Source of the DNA: UBA2040 sp002384725
GTDB lineage: Bacteria; Bacteroidota; Bacteroidia; Flavobacteriales_D; Crocinitomicaceae
Direction of reading: 5' to 3'
Length of the DNA: 64,000 bases
Assembly: GCA_963926475.1 (NCBI GenBank)
Contig: CAWUXE010000012.1
Span: forward strand, 1-64,000
Part shown: positions 1 to 10,000 of the stretch, one piece after another
How positions within the stretch are numbered: position 1 is the stretch's first letter
How the letters are laid out: the number at the start of each line of letters is the position of its first letter
The notes under the pieces: generated by a model
Told to the model about the DNA's origin: nothing
Seen by the model: the letters and a program-made list of their open reading frames with translations, nothing else
Databases searched by the model: none
Program-made: the position numbers and the translations under genes

Positions 1-1
1 T

Positions 2-1051
2 GACCCAACAGATAATACAACTGCCTTAATGCACAACACCTTGAGTCAAGCGACTTCTAAAAATATCGTTATTGAAGAAGGTACTGGCACATGGTGTGGA
101 TGGTGTCCTCGTGGCGCTGTAGCAATGGATTACATGCAAACAACGTACTCTGATTTCATCGGTATCGCTGTTCACAATGGTGACCCAATGACAGTTACAG
201 TGTATAATAATGGTGCTGGAATCACAGGGTTCCCTGGTGGAAATTACATGCGTTCTGAATTAGATGCGACAGTTTCTCAATCTGCTTTTGAAACGTATTA
301 CAATGCAAACATCAACAAAGGTGTGCCGGCAAACGTGGGTGTTACTGTTACTGGTGTTGGTTCAAACATTACCTTAGATGCAACAGCAACTTTCTTTACA
401 CCCGTTTCTGCTGGCAACTTCCGATTAGCGGTCGTTATGATTGAAGATGGTGTTACTGGAACAGCTGCTGGATACAACCAAGCAAACTACTACTCAGGTG
501 GCACAACAGTTATGGGTGGATATGAGCTTTTGGCTGATCCAGTACCTGCTGCAAATATGGTTTATGATCACGTAGGTCGTGCATTATTAGGTGGATATGA
601 CGGTTTGGCTGGATCAGTTCCTGCTACTATCATTGATGGTACAGTTGGTACAGCTTCTTTCCCTTATGCAATTCCTGCAACAAGTACACGTGATAATATG
701 CACGCTGTTGCTTTGTTGTTGAACAATACAACTGGTGAAATTATGAATGCGAAATCTATCTCAATTGCAGATGGTAGTTCAGCAGGATTGGCAGAAGAGT
801 TGGTAGCTAACTTAGCTATTTTCCCTAACCCAACATCTGACATCGTTAATGTTGTATTTGATGGTAAAGGTGGAGCTTACACAGTTTCTATTTCAAATAT
901 TGCTGGTGTTACAGTTTCTTCTACTTCATTGGAGAATGCAGCTGGATCACAAGTGGTTAAACTTCCTGTTTCTGATTTAGCATCTGGGGTTTACCTTGTA
1001 ACAATTTCGACTAACGGAATTAGCAAAACAGCAAGAGTAGTAGTTCGATAA
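2..1051 (+). CDS. Omp28-like secreted protein with T9SS sorting domain (5' partial)
   Basis: The reading frame is open to the left edge, so the start lies outside the window. Near the visible N-terminus is a thioredoxin-like WCGWCPRG motif (bases 92-115) after a short strand segment ending EEGTGT. This is typical of Omp28-related Bacteroidota proteins. The last ~80 residues form a T9SS type A sorting domain (FPNPTSDIVNV, then GVYLVTISTNG and a basic end), so the protein is expected to be exported by the type IX system and cleaved or anchored at the cell surface. Whether the CxxC is a working redox site is unknown. A strong terminator follows, so this is the last gene of its transcript. Family assignment rests on the motif and architecture only. 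Confidence 0.8.
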   Translation, partial: DPTDNTTALMHNTLSQATSKNIVIEEGTGTWCGWCPRGAVAMDYMQTTYSDFIGIAVHNGDPMTVTVYNNGAGITGFPGGNYMRSELDATVSQSAFETYYNANINKGVPANVGVTVTGVGSNITLDATATFFTPVSAGNFRLAVVMIEDGVTGTAAGYNQANYYSGGTTVMGGYELLADPVPAANMVYDHVGRALLGGYDGLAGSVPATIIDGTVGTASFPYAIPATSTRDNMHAVALLLNNTTGEIMNAKSISIADGSSAGLAEELVANLAIFPNPTSDIVNVVFDGKGGAYTVSISNIAGVTVSSTSLENAAGSQVVKLPVSDLASGVYLVTISTNGISKTARVVVR

Positions 1052-1079
1052 GTAGGACTTAATACTATATAATATTTTA

Positions 1080-1122
1080 GGGTCTTGTTCCGATAACTAT
1101 CGGAATAAGACCCTATTTTTTT
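1080..1122 (+). terminator. Rho-independent terminator after the Omp28-like gene
   Basis: A 16-bp stem (1080-1095 with 1098-1113, one G-T wobble) is followed by a run of T residues from 1115. It separates the secreted protein gene from maeB. Confidence 0.9.
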
Positions 1123-1147
1123 GCCCCAATGTTTCTCAATAATTTCT

Positions 1148-1155
1148 TACCTTTA
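1148..1155 (+). promoter_or_regulatory. Probable -7 element for maeB-ruvA-sprA
   Basis: TACCTTTA differs from the Bacteroidota -7 consensus TAnnTTTG in its last base only. It sits 19 nt before the maeB ATG and just after the preceding terminator. No clear -33 element was identified. Confidence 0.45.
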
Positions 1156-1174
1156 ACCCTTCCAAAAATCGGAC

Positions 1175-3439
1175 ATGGCGAAAATAAAAAAACAAGATGC
1201 ATTAGATTATCACTCTTCGGGGAAACCGGGTAAAATTGAGGTTGTTCCAACAAAACCTTATTCGTCGCAACGAGATTTATCTTTGGCCTATTCACCGGGC
1301 GTTGCCGAACCATGTTTAAAGATTGCTGAAAACAAAGACGATGTATATAAATACACCTCAAAAGGAAATTTAGTTGCGGTAATATCAAACGGAACCGCTG
1401 TACTTGGTCTAGGAAACATTGGACCTGAAGCATCGAAACCCGTTATGGAAGGAAAAGGACTTCTTTTCAAAATATTCGCAGATATTGATGTTTTCGATAT
1501 TGAAGTGGATGCAACCGATCCTGAGTTATTCATTCAAACGGTCAAGGCTATCGCGCCAACTTTTGGAGGAATCAATCTAGAAGATATTAAGGCCCCCGAG
1601 GCTTTCGAAATAGAAGAACGACTAAAGGCCGAATTGGACATTCCGATTATGCACGATGACCAACACGGTACGGCCATAATTTCTGCTGCAGCTTTGATAA
1701 ACGCTTTGGAATTGGCGAAGAAGAAGATGGACAAGGTGAGAATTGTTATCTCTGGAGCTGGTGCAGCAGCCATGTCTTGTGCAAAATTATATATTGCTTT
1801 GGGGGCAAAAGTGACAAATATCTTCATGTATGATTCCAAAGGTTTGATATGGGAAGGACGCGCAGGCATAGACGCAAGTAAGTTGCCCTATTCGAAGCAC
1901 AAAAAAGATATTGAGTTTAAAGATTCTTTCAAAAAAGCCGATGTATTTGTAGGTCTTTCTAAAGGGGGTATCGTATCCAAAGAAATGGTGAAAGCCATGG
2001 CGAAAGATCCTATTGTTTTTGCTTTAGCGAATCCAGAACCAGAGATTTCGTACAAAGATGCTATGTCGACTAGAAAAGATATCATCATGGCGACGGGACG
2101 ATCCGACCATCCTAACCAAGTAAACAATGTTTTGGGTTTTCCATATATTTTTCGCGGAGCATTGGATGTTAGAGCCACCACTATCAATGAAGCAATGAAG
2201 TTAGCAGCTGTAAAAGCACTAGCAGCATTGGCAAAAGAGACTATCCCAGAAGAGGTAATTGAAGCCTACGGCGAGAAGAATATTCTTTTCGGAAGAGATC
2301 AAATTATTCCAAAGCCGCTGGACCCAAGGTTGATTTATTATGTTGCTCCCGCTGTTGCCAAAGCCGCGATGGATTCCGGAGTGGCCAAACAACCTATTAA
2401 AGATTGGGATGAATACGAGAGTAATCTAAAGAAAAGGTTAGGTCTCGACAATAAAATACTTCGAAATATCTCCGAAAAAGCACAAAGCAATCCAAAGCGA
2501 GTTGTTTTTGCAGAAGCAGACAATATTAAAACACTGAAAGCGGCTCAAACCGCGCAAGAAGAAGGAATTTGTATACCAGTACTCCTTGGGAAGCGGTCGT
2601 TAATAGAGAAGTTAATTCAAGAGTATTCTCTTGAATTTGGTGAGGTAGAAATCGTAGATCCTAAATCGGAAGAGGAAGAGGAGAAAAGAAATCAATTCGG
2701 AAAAGCCTTTTTCAACGCACGCAAGAGGAAGGGCGTCACGGAATACGAGGCTATCCAATTAATGCGCGAACGAAATCACTTTGGCGCTATGATGGTAGAA
2801 CAAGGTGATGCGGATGCTGTAATATCTGGATTGACAAGAAACTACAGAGAAGTTGTAAAACCATTTATTCAAACTATTGGTCTTCAAAAGGATGTGACTA
2901 CCATCGCTGGAATGTACATCTTGATTACGAAAAAAGGACCTTTGTTTTTGGCGGATACAACCATCAATGTTGACCCAACGGCTGAGCAAATTGCGGAGTT
3001 GACAAACAACGTAGCTAAAATGGTGCGTAAGTTCAAAGTCACGCCGAGGATTGCACTGCTTAGTTATTCAAATTTTGGTTCATCGCCTGGTAAGGATTCG
3101 AAGAAAATGTCGAAAGCGACAAATATCCTTCATGAAAAACACCCGAGTTTAGTAGTTGATGGAGAGATACAAGCCAATTTTGCCTTAAATAATGATCTGC
3201 TGCAAGAAAAATTTCCTTTCTCTTTATTGACCAACAAAGAAGTAAACACCTTGATTTTCCCCAATCTTGCGGCAGGAAATATATCCTATAAATTGTTGCA
3301 AGAAATAACGGAAGGTGATGCAATTGGACCCGTATTAGTCGGTTTGAATAAATCAGCGCACGTTCTCCAGCTTGGAGCTTCTGTGCGAGAAATAATCAAC
3401 ATGGTAAAAGTCGCAGTAGTCGATGCCCAAAACAAATAA
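1175..3439 (+). CDS. maeB: NADP-dependent malic enzyme, MaeB type (malic domain + phosphotransacetylase-like domain)
   Basis: Oxidatively decarboxylates malate to pyruvate with NAD(P)+, feeding pyruvate and NADPH to the cytoplasm. The N-terminal malic domain (about residues 1-160) shows YSPGVAEP at 39-46, GLGNIG at 77-82 and HDDQHGTA at 159-166. The NAD-binding domain has GAGAAAMS at 193-200. From about residue 430 to the end is the phosphotransacetylase-like domain found in MaeB-type enzymes, usually regarded as regulatory rather than catalytic. The length of 754 aa is normal for this fused form. ruvA begins 3 nt after the stop and sprA follows, so the three genes are probably co-transcribed. 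This order (malic enzyme-ruvA-sprA) is familiar from flavobacteria. Confidence 0.95.
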   Translation: MAKIKKQDALDYHSSGKPGKIEVVPTKPYSSQRDLSLAYSPGVAEPCLKIAENKDDVYKYTSKGNLVAVISNGTAVLGLGNIGPEASKPVMEGKGLLFKIFADIDVFDIEVDATDPELFIQTVKAIAPTFGGINLEDIKAPEAFEIEERLKAELDIPIMHDDQHGTAIISAAALINALELAKKKMDKVRIVISGAGAAAMSCAKLYIALGAKVTNIFMYDSKGLIWEGRAGIDASKLPYSKHKKDIEFKDSFKKADVFVGLSKGGIVSKEMVKAMAKDPIVFALANPEPEISYKDAMSTRKDIIMATGRSDHPNQVNNVLGFPYIFRGALDVRATTINEAMKLAAVKALAALAKETIPEEVIEAYGEKNILFGRDQIIPKPLDPRLIYYVAPAVAKAAMDSGVAKQPIKDWDEYESNLKKRLGLDNKILRNISEKAQSNPKRVVFAEADNIKTLKAAQTAQEEGICIPVLLGKRSLIEKLIQEYSLEFGEVEIVDPKSEEEEEKRNQFGKAFFNARKRKGVTEYEAIQLMRERNHFGAMMVEQGDADAVISGLTRNYREVVKPFIQTIGLQKDVTTIAGMYILITKKGPLFLADTTINVDPTAEQIAELTNNVAKMVRKFKVTPRIALLSYSNFGSSPGKDSKKMSKATNILHEKHPSLVVDGEIQANFALNNDLLQEKFPFSLLTNKEVNTLIFPNLAAGNISYKLLQEITEGDAIGPVLVGLNKSAHVLQLGASVREIINMVKVAVVDAQNK

Positions 3440-3442
3440 AGT

Positions 3443-4018
3443 ATGATAGCACAACTGAATGGACGTTTGATTGAGAAATCACCAACCGCATTAATTATTG
3501 ATTGTGGTGGTGTTGGTTATGAGGTGAAAATTAGTTTGAATTCGTATTCATTGATTTCAAGTGATGAGAATATCCGAATCTTCACCAAGATGATTGTTCG
3601 CGAAGATGCGCAGTTGTTATACGGTTTCATGACTACGGATGAAAGAGAAATGTTCAATCATTTGATAAGCGTTTCAGGTATTGGCCCGAATACGGCCATG
3701 ATAATGTTGTCTTCTCTACAAACAGGTGAAATAGCTCAAGCTATACAAGGTGAAGATGTGCGTACTATTCAGAGCATCAAGGGCATAGGAGCTAAAACAG
3801 CACAGCGAGTAATAATTGATTTGAAGGACAAAATGTTAAAAATGGCATTTTCGACTGAAAATAATTCTGGATCAGACAATACTGCTCGTTTTGAGGCGTT
3901 AAGTGCGTTGGTTTCTCTCGGTTTTGACAAAAAATCAGCGGATAAAGCTTTGGATAAAGTTAACGAATCCGACGCTTCCGTAGAGCAATTAATCAAAGGA
4001 GCCCTGAAAATACTATAA
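3443..4018 (+). CDS. ruvA: Holliday junction DNA helicase subunit RuvA
   Basis: RuvA binds four-way DNA junctions as a tetramer and loads the RuvB motor for branch migration in recombinational repair. The 191-aa length and three-part layout fit: an N-terminal OB fold (starts MIAQLNGRLIEK), central helix-hairpin-helix motifs (HLISVSGIGPNTAMIML and IQSIKGIGAKTAQRVI), and a C-terminal helical RuvB-contact domain (FEALSALVSLGF). It lies 3 nt after maeB and 14 nt before sprA in one transcription unit. No ruvB or ruvC is in the window, which is usual in this phylum. Confidence 0.96.
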   Translation: MIAQLNGRLIEKSPTALIIDCGGVGYEVKISLNSYSLISSDENIRIFTKMIVREDAQLLYGFMTTDEREMFNHLISVSGIGPNTAMIMLSSLQTGEIAQAIQGEDVRTIQSIKGIGAKTAQRVIIDLKDKMLKMAFSTENNSGSDNTARFEALSALVSLGFDKKSADKALDKVNESDASVEQLIKGALKIL

Positions 4019-4032
4019 AGTCTAAATTACAA

Positions 4033-7000
4033 ATGGGTATCAAATTTTTATTGAGTTCTAAAAACGCTCTCTCATTAGTCGCTTTTCTTTTAAGCGGTTT
4101 TGTGTTCTCGCAAGACACAAACTTGATATATCCCATCACCAATCCTTTAGATCCAACAACCAATCAACCACAAAGTTTTGATTTGGGTGATCCAAGCTCT
4201 ATAGAAAAGACGATTGTGTACGACCCGATTACTGGGCAATATGTTTTCCGTGAAAAGATTGGAAATAATTTAGATTATCGAAATCCTTCCATGATGACTT
4301 TGGAAGAATACCTGGAATATGAGAGGCGCAAGGCCATGTCGGAAAACTGGAAGGAGAAAATCGATGAACAGACCAAAGAGGGACAACCTCTGGAGTATCC
4401 AATAAAAATCAACAGCAAAGCATTTGAGAATTTCTTCGGGTCAGACCAAATCACAATTCGTCCCCAAGGATCGGTTGAATTGTCATTCGGAGTGAACTCT
4501 TCGCGATACGATAATCCCATTCTTCCTGTTAAGCAAAGAAGAATTACTCGATTTGATTTCCAGCAGCAGATACAATTAAATTTGGTTGGACAAATCGGAA
4601 CGAAGTTTAAAATTGGAACGAGTTACAACACAGCTGCAGCCTTTGATTTCGATAATGTTTCCAAACTAGAATATACAGGAAACGAGGACCAAATCGTTCA
4701 GAAAATTTCACTCGGGAATGTGTCTTTGCCGCTTCCGACGACCTTAATTCAAGGGTCTCAAACTTTATTTGGTGCACATACACAATTGAAGTTTGGTAGA
4801 GCAACAGTCGATTTAATCGCTGCTTCATCCAAAGGGAAAAGACAAGAAATCAACATTGAAGGAAAGGCGCAAATTCAACCCTTCCAATTGTCTGCGGATA
4901 ATTATGAGGTGAATCGTCACTATTTCCTAAACATGTATCACCGTGACCATTACGATGAGGCGATGTCAACAGCACCTATAGTTTCTTCGACCATCAATAT
5001 TACGAGAATAGAAGTTTGGTTAACCAACCGGACGAACAACACTGAAAACACAAGAAACATCCTGGCCTTTTCCGATATGGGGGAGGCAAAACAAGAAAAT
5101 TTAGAAGGAAATCCAGGGGCATTAGCAGGAACGGATTTACCTCAAAATGGGGCAAACGGACTTTATGCTTGGGCCTCTGCTCAACCGTTGATTCGGGGGT
5201 TTAATAATGCCGTTACTGTTTTGAGTAACACTGTCGCTTCACCGGGACCGTTTAATCAAGCTGTTCATTATGAAAAGGTGGAAAATGCTCGAAAATTGAC
5301 CCAACAAGAATTTACCTACAATGCTCAATTGGGATACATTTCATTGAACATTCCTTTGAACAACGATGAAGTTTTAGGCGTTGCCTATGAGTACACATAC
5401 CGAGGCAACACATATCAAGTCGGAGAGTTGTCTACGGATGGTATCGTAGGCCAAGCTGCATTACTTGTTAAGTTATTGAAACCAACAATTACGAGTCCCA
5501 AAAACAAAGTATGGGACTTGATGATGAAAAACGTTTATGCCATTGGCGCGTATCAAGTAGACCAAAATGGTTTCCGTTTGAATTTGTTGTACAATAACCC
5601 AGAAACCTCCTTGAATGTTCCCTTTTTCCCTTTCGGTGATTTGGAAAAACAACCTTTGGTTACCACACTAGAAATGGACCGCATCAATCTGAATCAGCAA
5701 CCCTTCAGCGATGGTGTTTTTGATTTTATTCCAATTACCTATAATGGGAATAGGGCGGAAAATGGCGGAACAATCAACACCAGAAATGGACGGGTTTACT
5801 TCACAACAATTGAACCTTTTGGTAAAACTTTAAAAGGGAAATTGCAAGCTGAAAATATGCCCGATGTATTTATTGATCGCATTGCATTTAACGAATTATA
5901 TGATTCAACCAAAACGGCCGCTCAACAAATACCAAGTAAAAATAGATTTTCGTTAGAAGGGGAATTCCAATCTTCGATTAGTTCAGATATTCCATTGAAT
6001 GCCTTAAATGTTCCGGAAGGGGCGGTGAGCGTAACTGCTGGAGGAATACAATTGGTAGAAGGGGTGGATTATACGGTCGATTATAATTTAGGTCGAGTGA
6101 AAATTTTGAACTCTGGAATCCTTGAATCAGGTACACCAATTAAAATTTCCATTGAAAGTAATTCGGTCTTTGGTTTTCAAGCGAGGTCCTTGGTTGGCTC
6201 GAGGTACAACTATCGATTTAGCAAGAATTTGAATATCGGAGCTACTTGGATGCGCATGTTGGAAAGACCCATCACGCAAAAAGTAGATTTCGGAAGTGAA
6301 CCGTTTAAGAACAATATCATCGGTGCTGATATTCAATTTAAAACTGAATTACCTTTCTTGACCAAATTAGTCGATTTCTTACCCGTTATTTCTACTCGAG
6401 AAAAATCTACCTTATCCTTCACAGGAGAATTCGCCCATTTGATTCCAGGGCAACCAAAAGCAATCAACAAAGAAGGAACGAGTTACATTGACGATTTTGA
6501 AGGCTCACAGTCAACAATTGATTTGCGTTCCCCAACAGCTTGGCGATATGCAAGTGTCCCACAAGGTCAAACCGACTTATTTCCTGAGGCAGATTTCAAA
6601 GATTTACGTTCAGGATTTAACCGCTCAAAATTGGCTTGGTATTACATCGATCCATTATTTTATCAAGCCAATAGTTTAACGCCGCAGCACTTAAAAGATA
6701 ATCCCGAATCATTATCGGATAGTCGAATGCGTTTGGTGCAACAAACAGAAATTTGGCCGAATTTACAATTGGGCTTGGGTCAAATTACCAATGCATCTAT
6801 TTTAGATTTAGCGTATTACCCGAAGGAACGGGCGATGTACAATTATGATACAACGGCAACTGTAAATCCAGATGGTGCATTTAATAATCCTTCAAATCGT
6901 TGGGCGGGGATTTCGCGAGCATTAACGACCAATGATTTTGAGCAAGCCAATGTTGAATTTATTCAGTTTTGGATGTTGGATCCTTTTAATGAAGATGCAG

Positions 7001-10000
7001 AAAACGTCGACCCAACCACATCACATTCGGGAGGAACTTTATATTTCAATTTAGGAAACATTTCAGAAGATGCTTTGAATGATTCGCGTAAGAGCTTTGA
7101 AAATGGATTACCACCGACTGGAGCTTCAGTTACAGATGATTTGGATACAACTGTTTGGTCGAAAGTTTCTACCCAACAAATTGTTGTGAATGCCTTCGAT
7201 AACAACCCAGAATCTAGAGCCAATCAAGATGTTGGTATCGATGGATGGAAAAACGAAGAAGAAGCAGCAGCTTACGCGGATTATGTGACTTGGGTGCAAA
7301 CAAACCCATTTTTGAATGCAGAGGCTAAATCTGCCATTCTTGCCGATCCATCCAATGACAATTACAACTATTATCGTGATGAAGATTATGACGCTTTAGA
7401 ATTAAACATTCTTCAACGGTACAAGAAATTCAATAACATGGAAGGCAATTCGCCAACTCCTGAGCAATCGGCCTTATTGAATAATGAAGGTTACCCAACT
7501 ATTGGAAGCCAGAATCCAGACAATGAAGACATCAACCAAGACAACAGTTTAAGTGAAACGGAAAGTTATTTCCAATACAAAGTGGATTTGACGAAGAACG
7601 ATCTTGTAGAAGGTCAGAACTTCATCACCAATATTCAAACTATATCTGTTGGTACGGAGAACAAACAAGAAAGATGGATTCAGTTTAGAATTCCGATAAC
7701 AGAATACCAAAAACGGGTCAACGGAATTCAAGATTTTAGATCTATTCGATTTATGCGAATGTTCTTGAAAGATTTTGATGAAGAGGTAGTGCTTCGTTTC
7801 GCCCGTTTAGAATTGGTGCGTGGTGAGTGGAGAAGATACTTATTGGATTTGACCAAGCCAGGTGAAACCCAACAAACGGATGCCAACTTAACGACCTTCA
7901 ATGTTGGTGCTGTGAATATTGAAGAAAATTCAGATAGAGAGCCCGTTAATTATGTTATTCCACCGGGAATTATTCGTGAGGTTGATCCTTCTCAAACCAA
8001 TCAACGTCAATTGAATGAGCAGTCCTTATTATTGGATGTTTGCAACTTAAAAGATGGCGATGCTAGAGCGGCATATCGTAATGTTCAATTTGATGTGCGT
8101 ACCTACAAGAAAATGAAATTATTTGTTCACGCGGAAGAAGTGAATAAAACAATTCCGCTTAAAGATAAGGACCTGACCGTTTTCGTTCGTTTAGGAACCG
8201 ATTTCGTAGATAATTATTATGAGTACGAAATGCCGCTGAAATTAACCGATTGGGGTGAAACGGTTGACACCAAAGTATGGCCGGAAGAAAACAACATTGA
8301 AATTATTTTTGATAATTTACTCGACGTAAAAAAATCCAGGAATAAAGCCATTACAGATGGAAATGTAAGTATTTCGAATACGGTAGAATATGAGGTCGTG
8401 GATCCTGAAAATCCAGAACGAAGATTAAAAGTAAAAGGAAGCCCGAATCTTCAAGGTATTCGCACGATGATGATTGGGATTCGGAATCCAGATCAAAAAA
8501 CGAATCAAGCTTGGACACCAGATGATGGACAATCAAAATGTGCAATTATTTGGGTAAACGAAATGCGCTTGACAGACTTCGTAAGTGAAGGAGGTTCTGC
8601 AGCAACAGCACAAATGCAAGTTCAATTGGCCGATTTTGCCAATGTGGCCATGTCTGGGAACTATAGTGGAATCAATTGGGGAAGTGTTGAAAGCAGAGTG
8701 CAAGAGCGTCAAAGAAATCAGAAAATTGGTTTCGATTTAAACACAAACATTCAATTGGGACAATTCTTCGGTAAAAAATCAAGAGTGTCTTTACCGTTCT
8801 TCTATGGTTATTCATTGGGAATTATTAATCCAGAGTACGACCCTTATAATCCAGACATTAAGCTAAGTGATTACGGGACTGACGAAAGAAAAGACAAAGC
8901 TCAGAATGGACAAGATTTTACAGAAAGAAAATCGTATAATTTCACGAATGTTCGGAAAGAATTAAAGCCTGGAGGAAAAGCGAACCCTTTTAGTATTTCG
9001 AATTGGTCAGCGAGCTATTCGTATTCTGAGATTCTGAAACGCGATTTCAATATCAAATATGACAGAACGAAAATATGGACGGGGGCTTTGAATTATGCGT
9101 ATTCTTTCAAAGCAAAACCAATCGAACCTTTCAAAAAGGTGAAGTTCATGCAAAAGTCGAATTGGTGGAAAATTATTAGAGAAACTAATTTCTATTTAAC
9201 CCCAAAGAACTTAGCCTTTACGAATAATGTAACCCGAAATTATAACGAGAGACAAGTTAAAAACAACCTTGGCTCCGAATTCGAATTTACGCCTGTTTAT
9301 GTGAAACAATTCTTGTGGAACAGGACGTATAATATGGGTTACGACATCACGAAGAACTTGAAATTGAGATTCGATGCAAATAACCAAGCTCTATTTGATG
9401 AAGCAAATGGCCGAGTAGATAGAAAAGATGGAGAAGGTTTCGATGAGTTCAAACAATCTGTTTGGACGCAAATGCAAACCTTCGGAACGTCGACCAACTA
9501 CGCACACAATTATGAATTGTCGTATAATTTCCCTTTTGATAAAATACCAGGATTGGATTACATCTCTGGAAATGCTAAATATGGCGGATCGTACAACTGG
9601 CAAAGAGGTCCATTAGGTCAATCTGAATATGGAAACATTATTCAAAATAACCGAAACTTCAATGCAACAGGTCAGATCAACATGACTAGCTTGTACAACA
9701 AAAGTGCCTTCTTAAAAAGGGTAAACGGGACATCAACTGGTCGTTCGCGTGCTACAGGCGGTAAAAGAGCCAGTGCCACACCGAAAGAACCTGTTATTGC
9801 AATTCCAGAAATGGATACGGCAGGAATGACGAAGCGGGAGTATAGAAAATACAAACGGGAAGTGCGAAGAGCAGAAAGAAAAGCACGCCAAATTAAAAAC
9901 AAAAACAAAAAAGTAAATTCAGTTCTTGGTTTTGGTTTGCGTATGGTAATGGCCTTGCGAAATGCTTCTGCCTCGTATGTGCAGAATGATGGAACATTGT

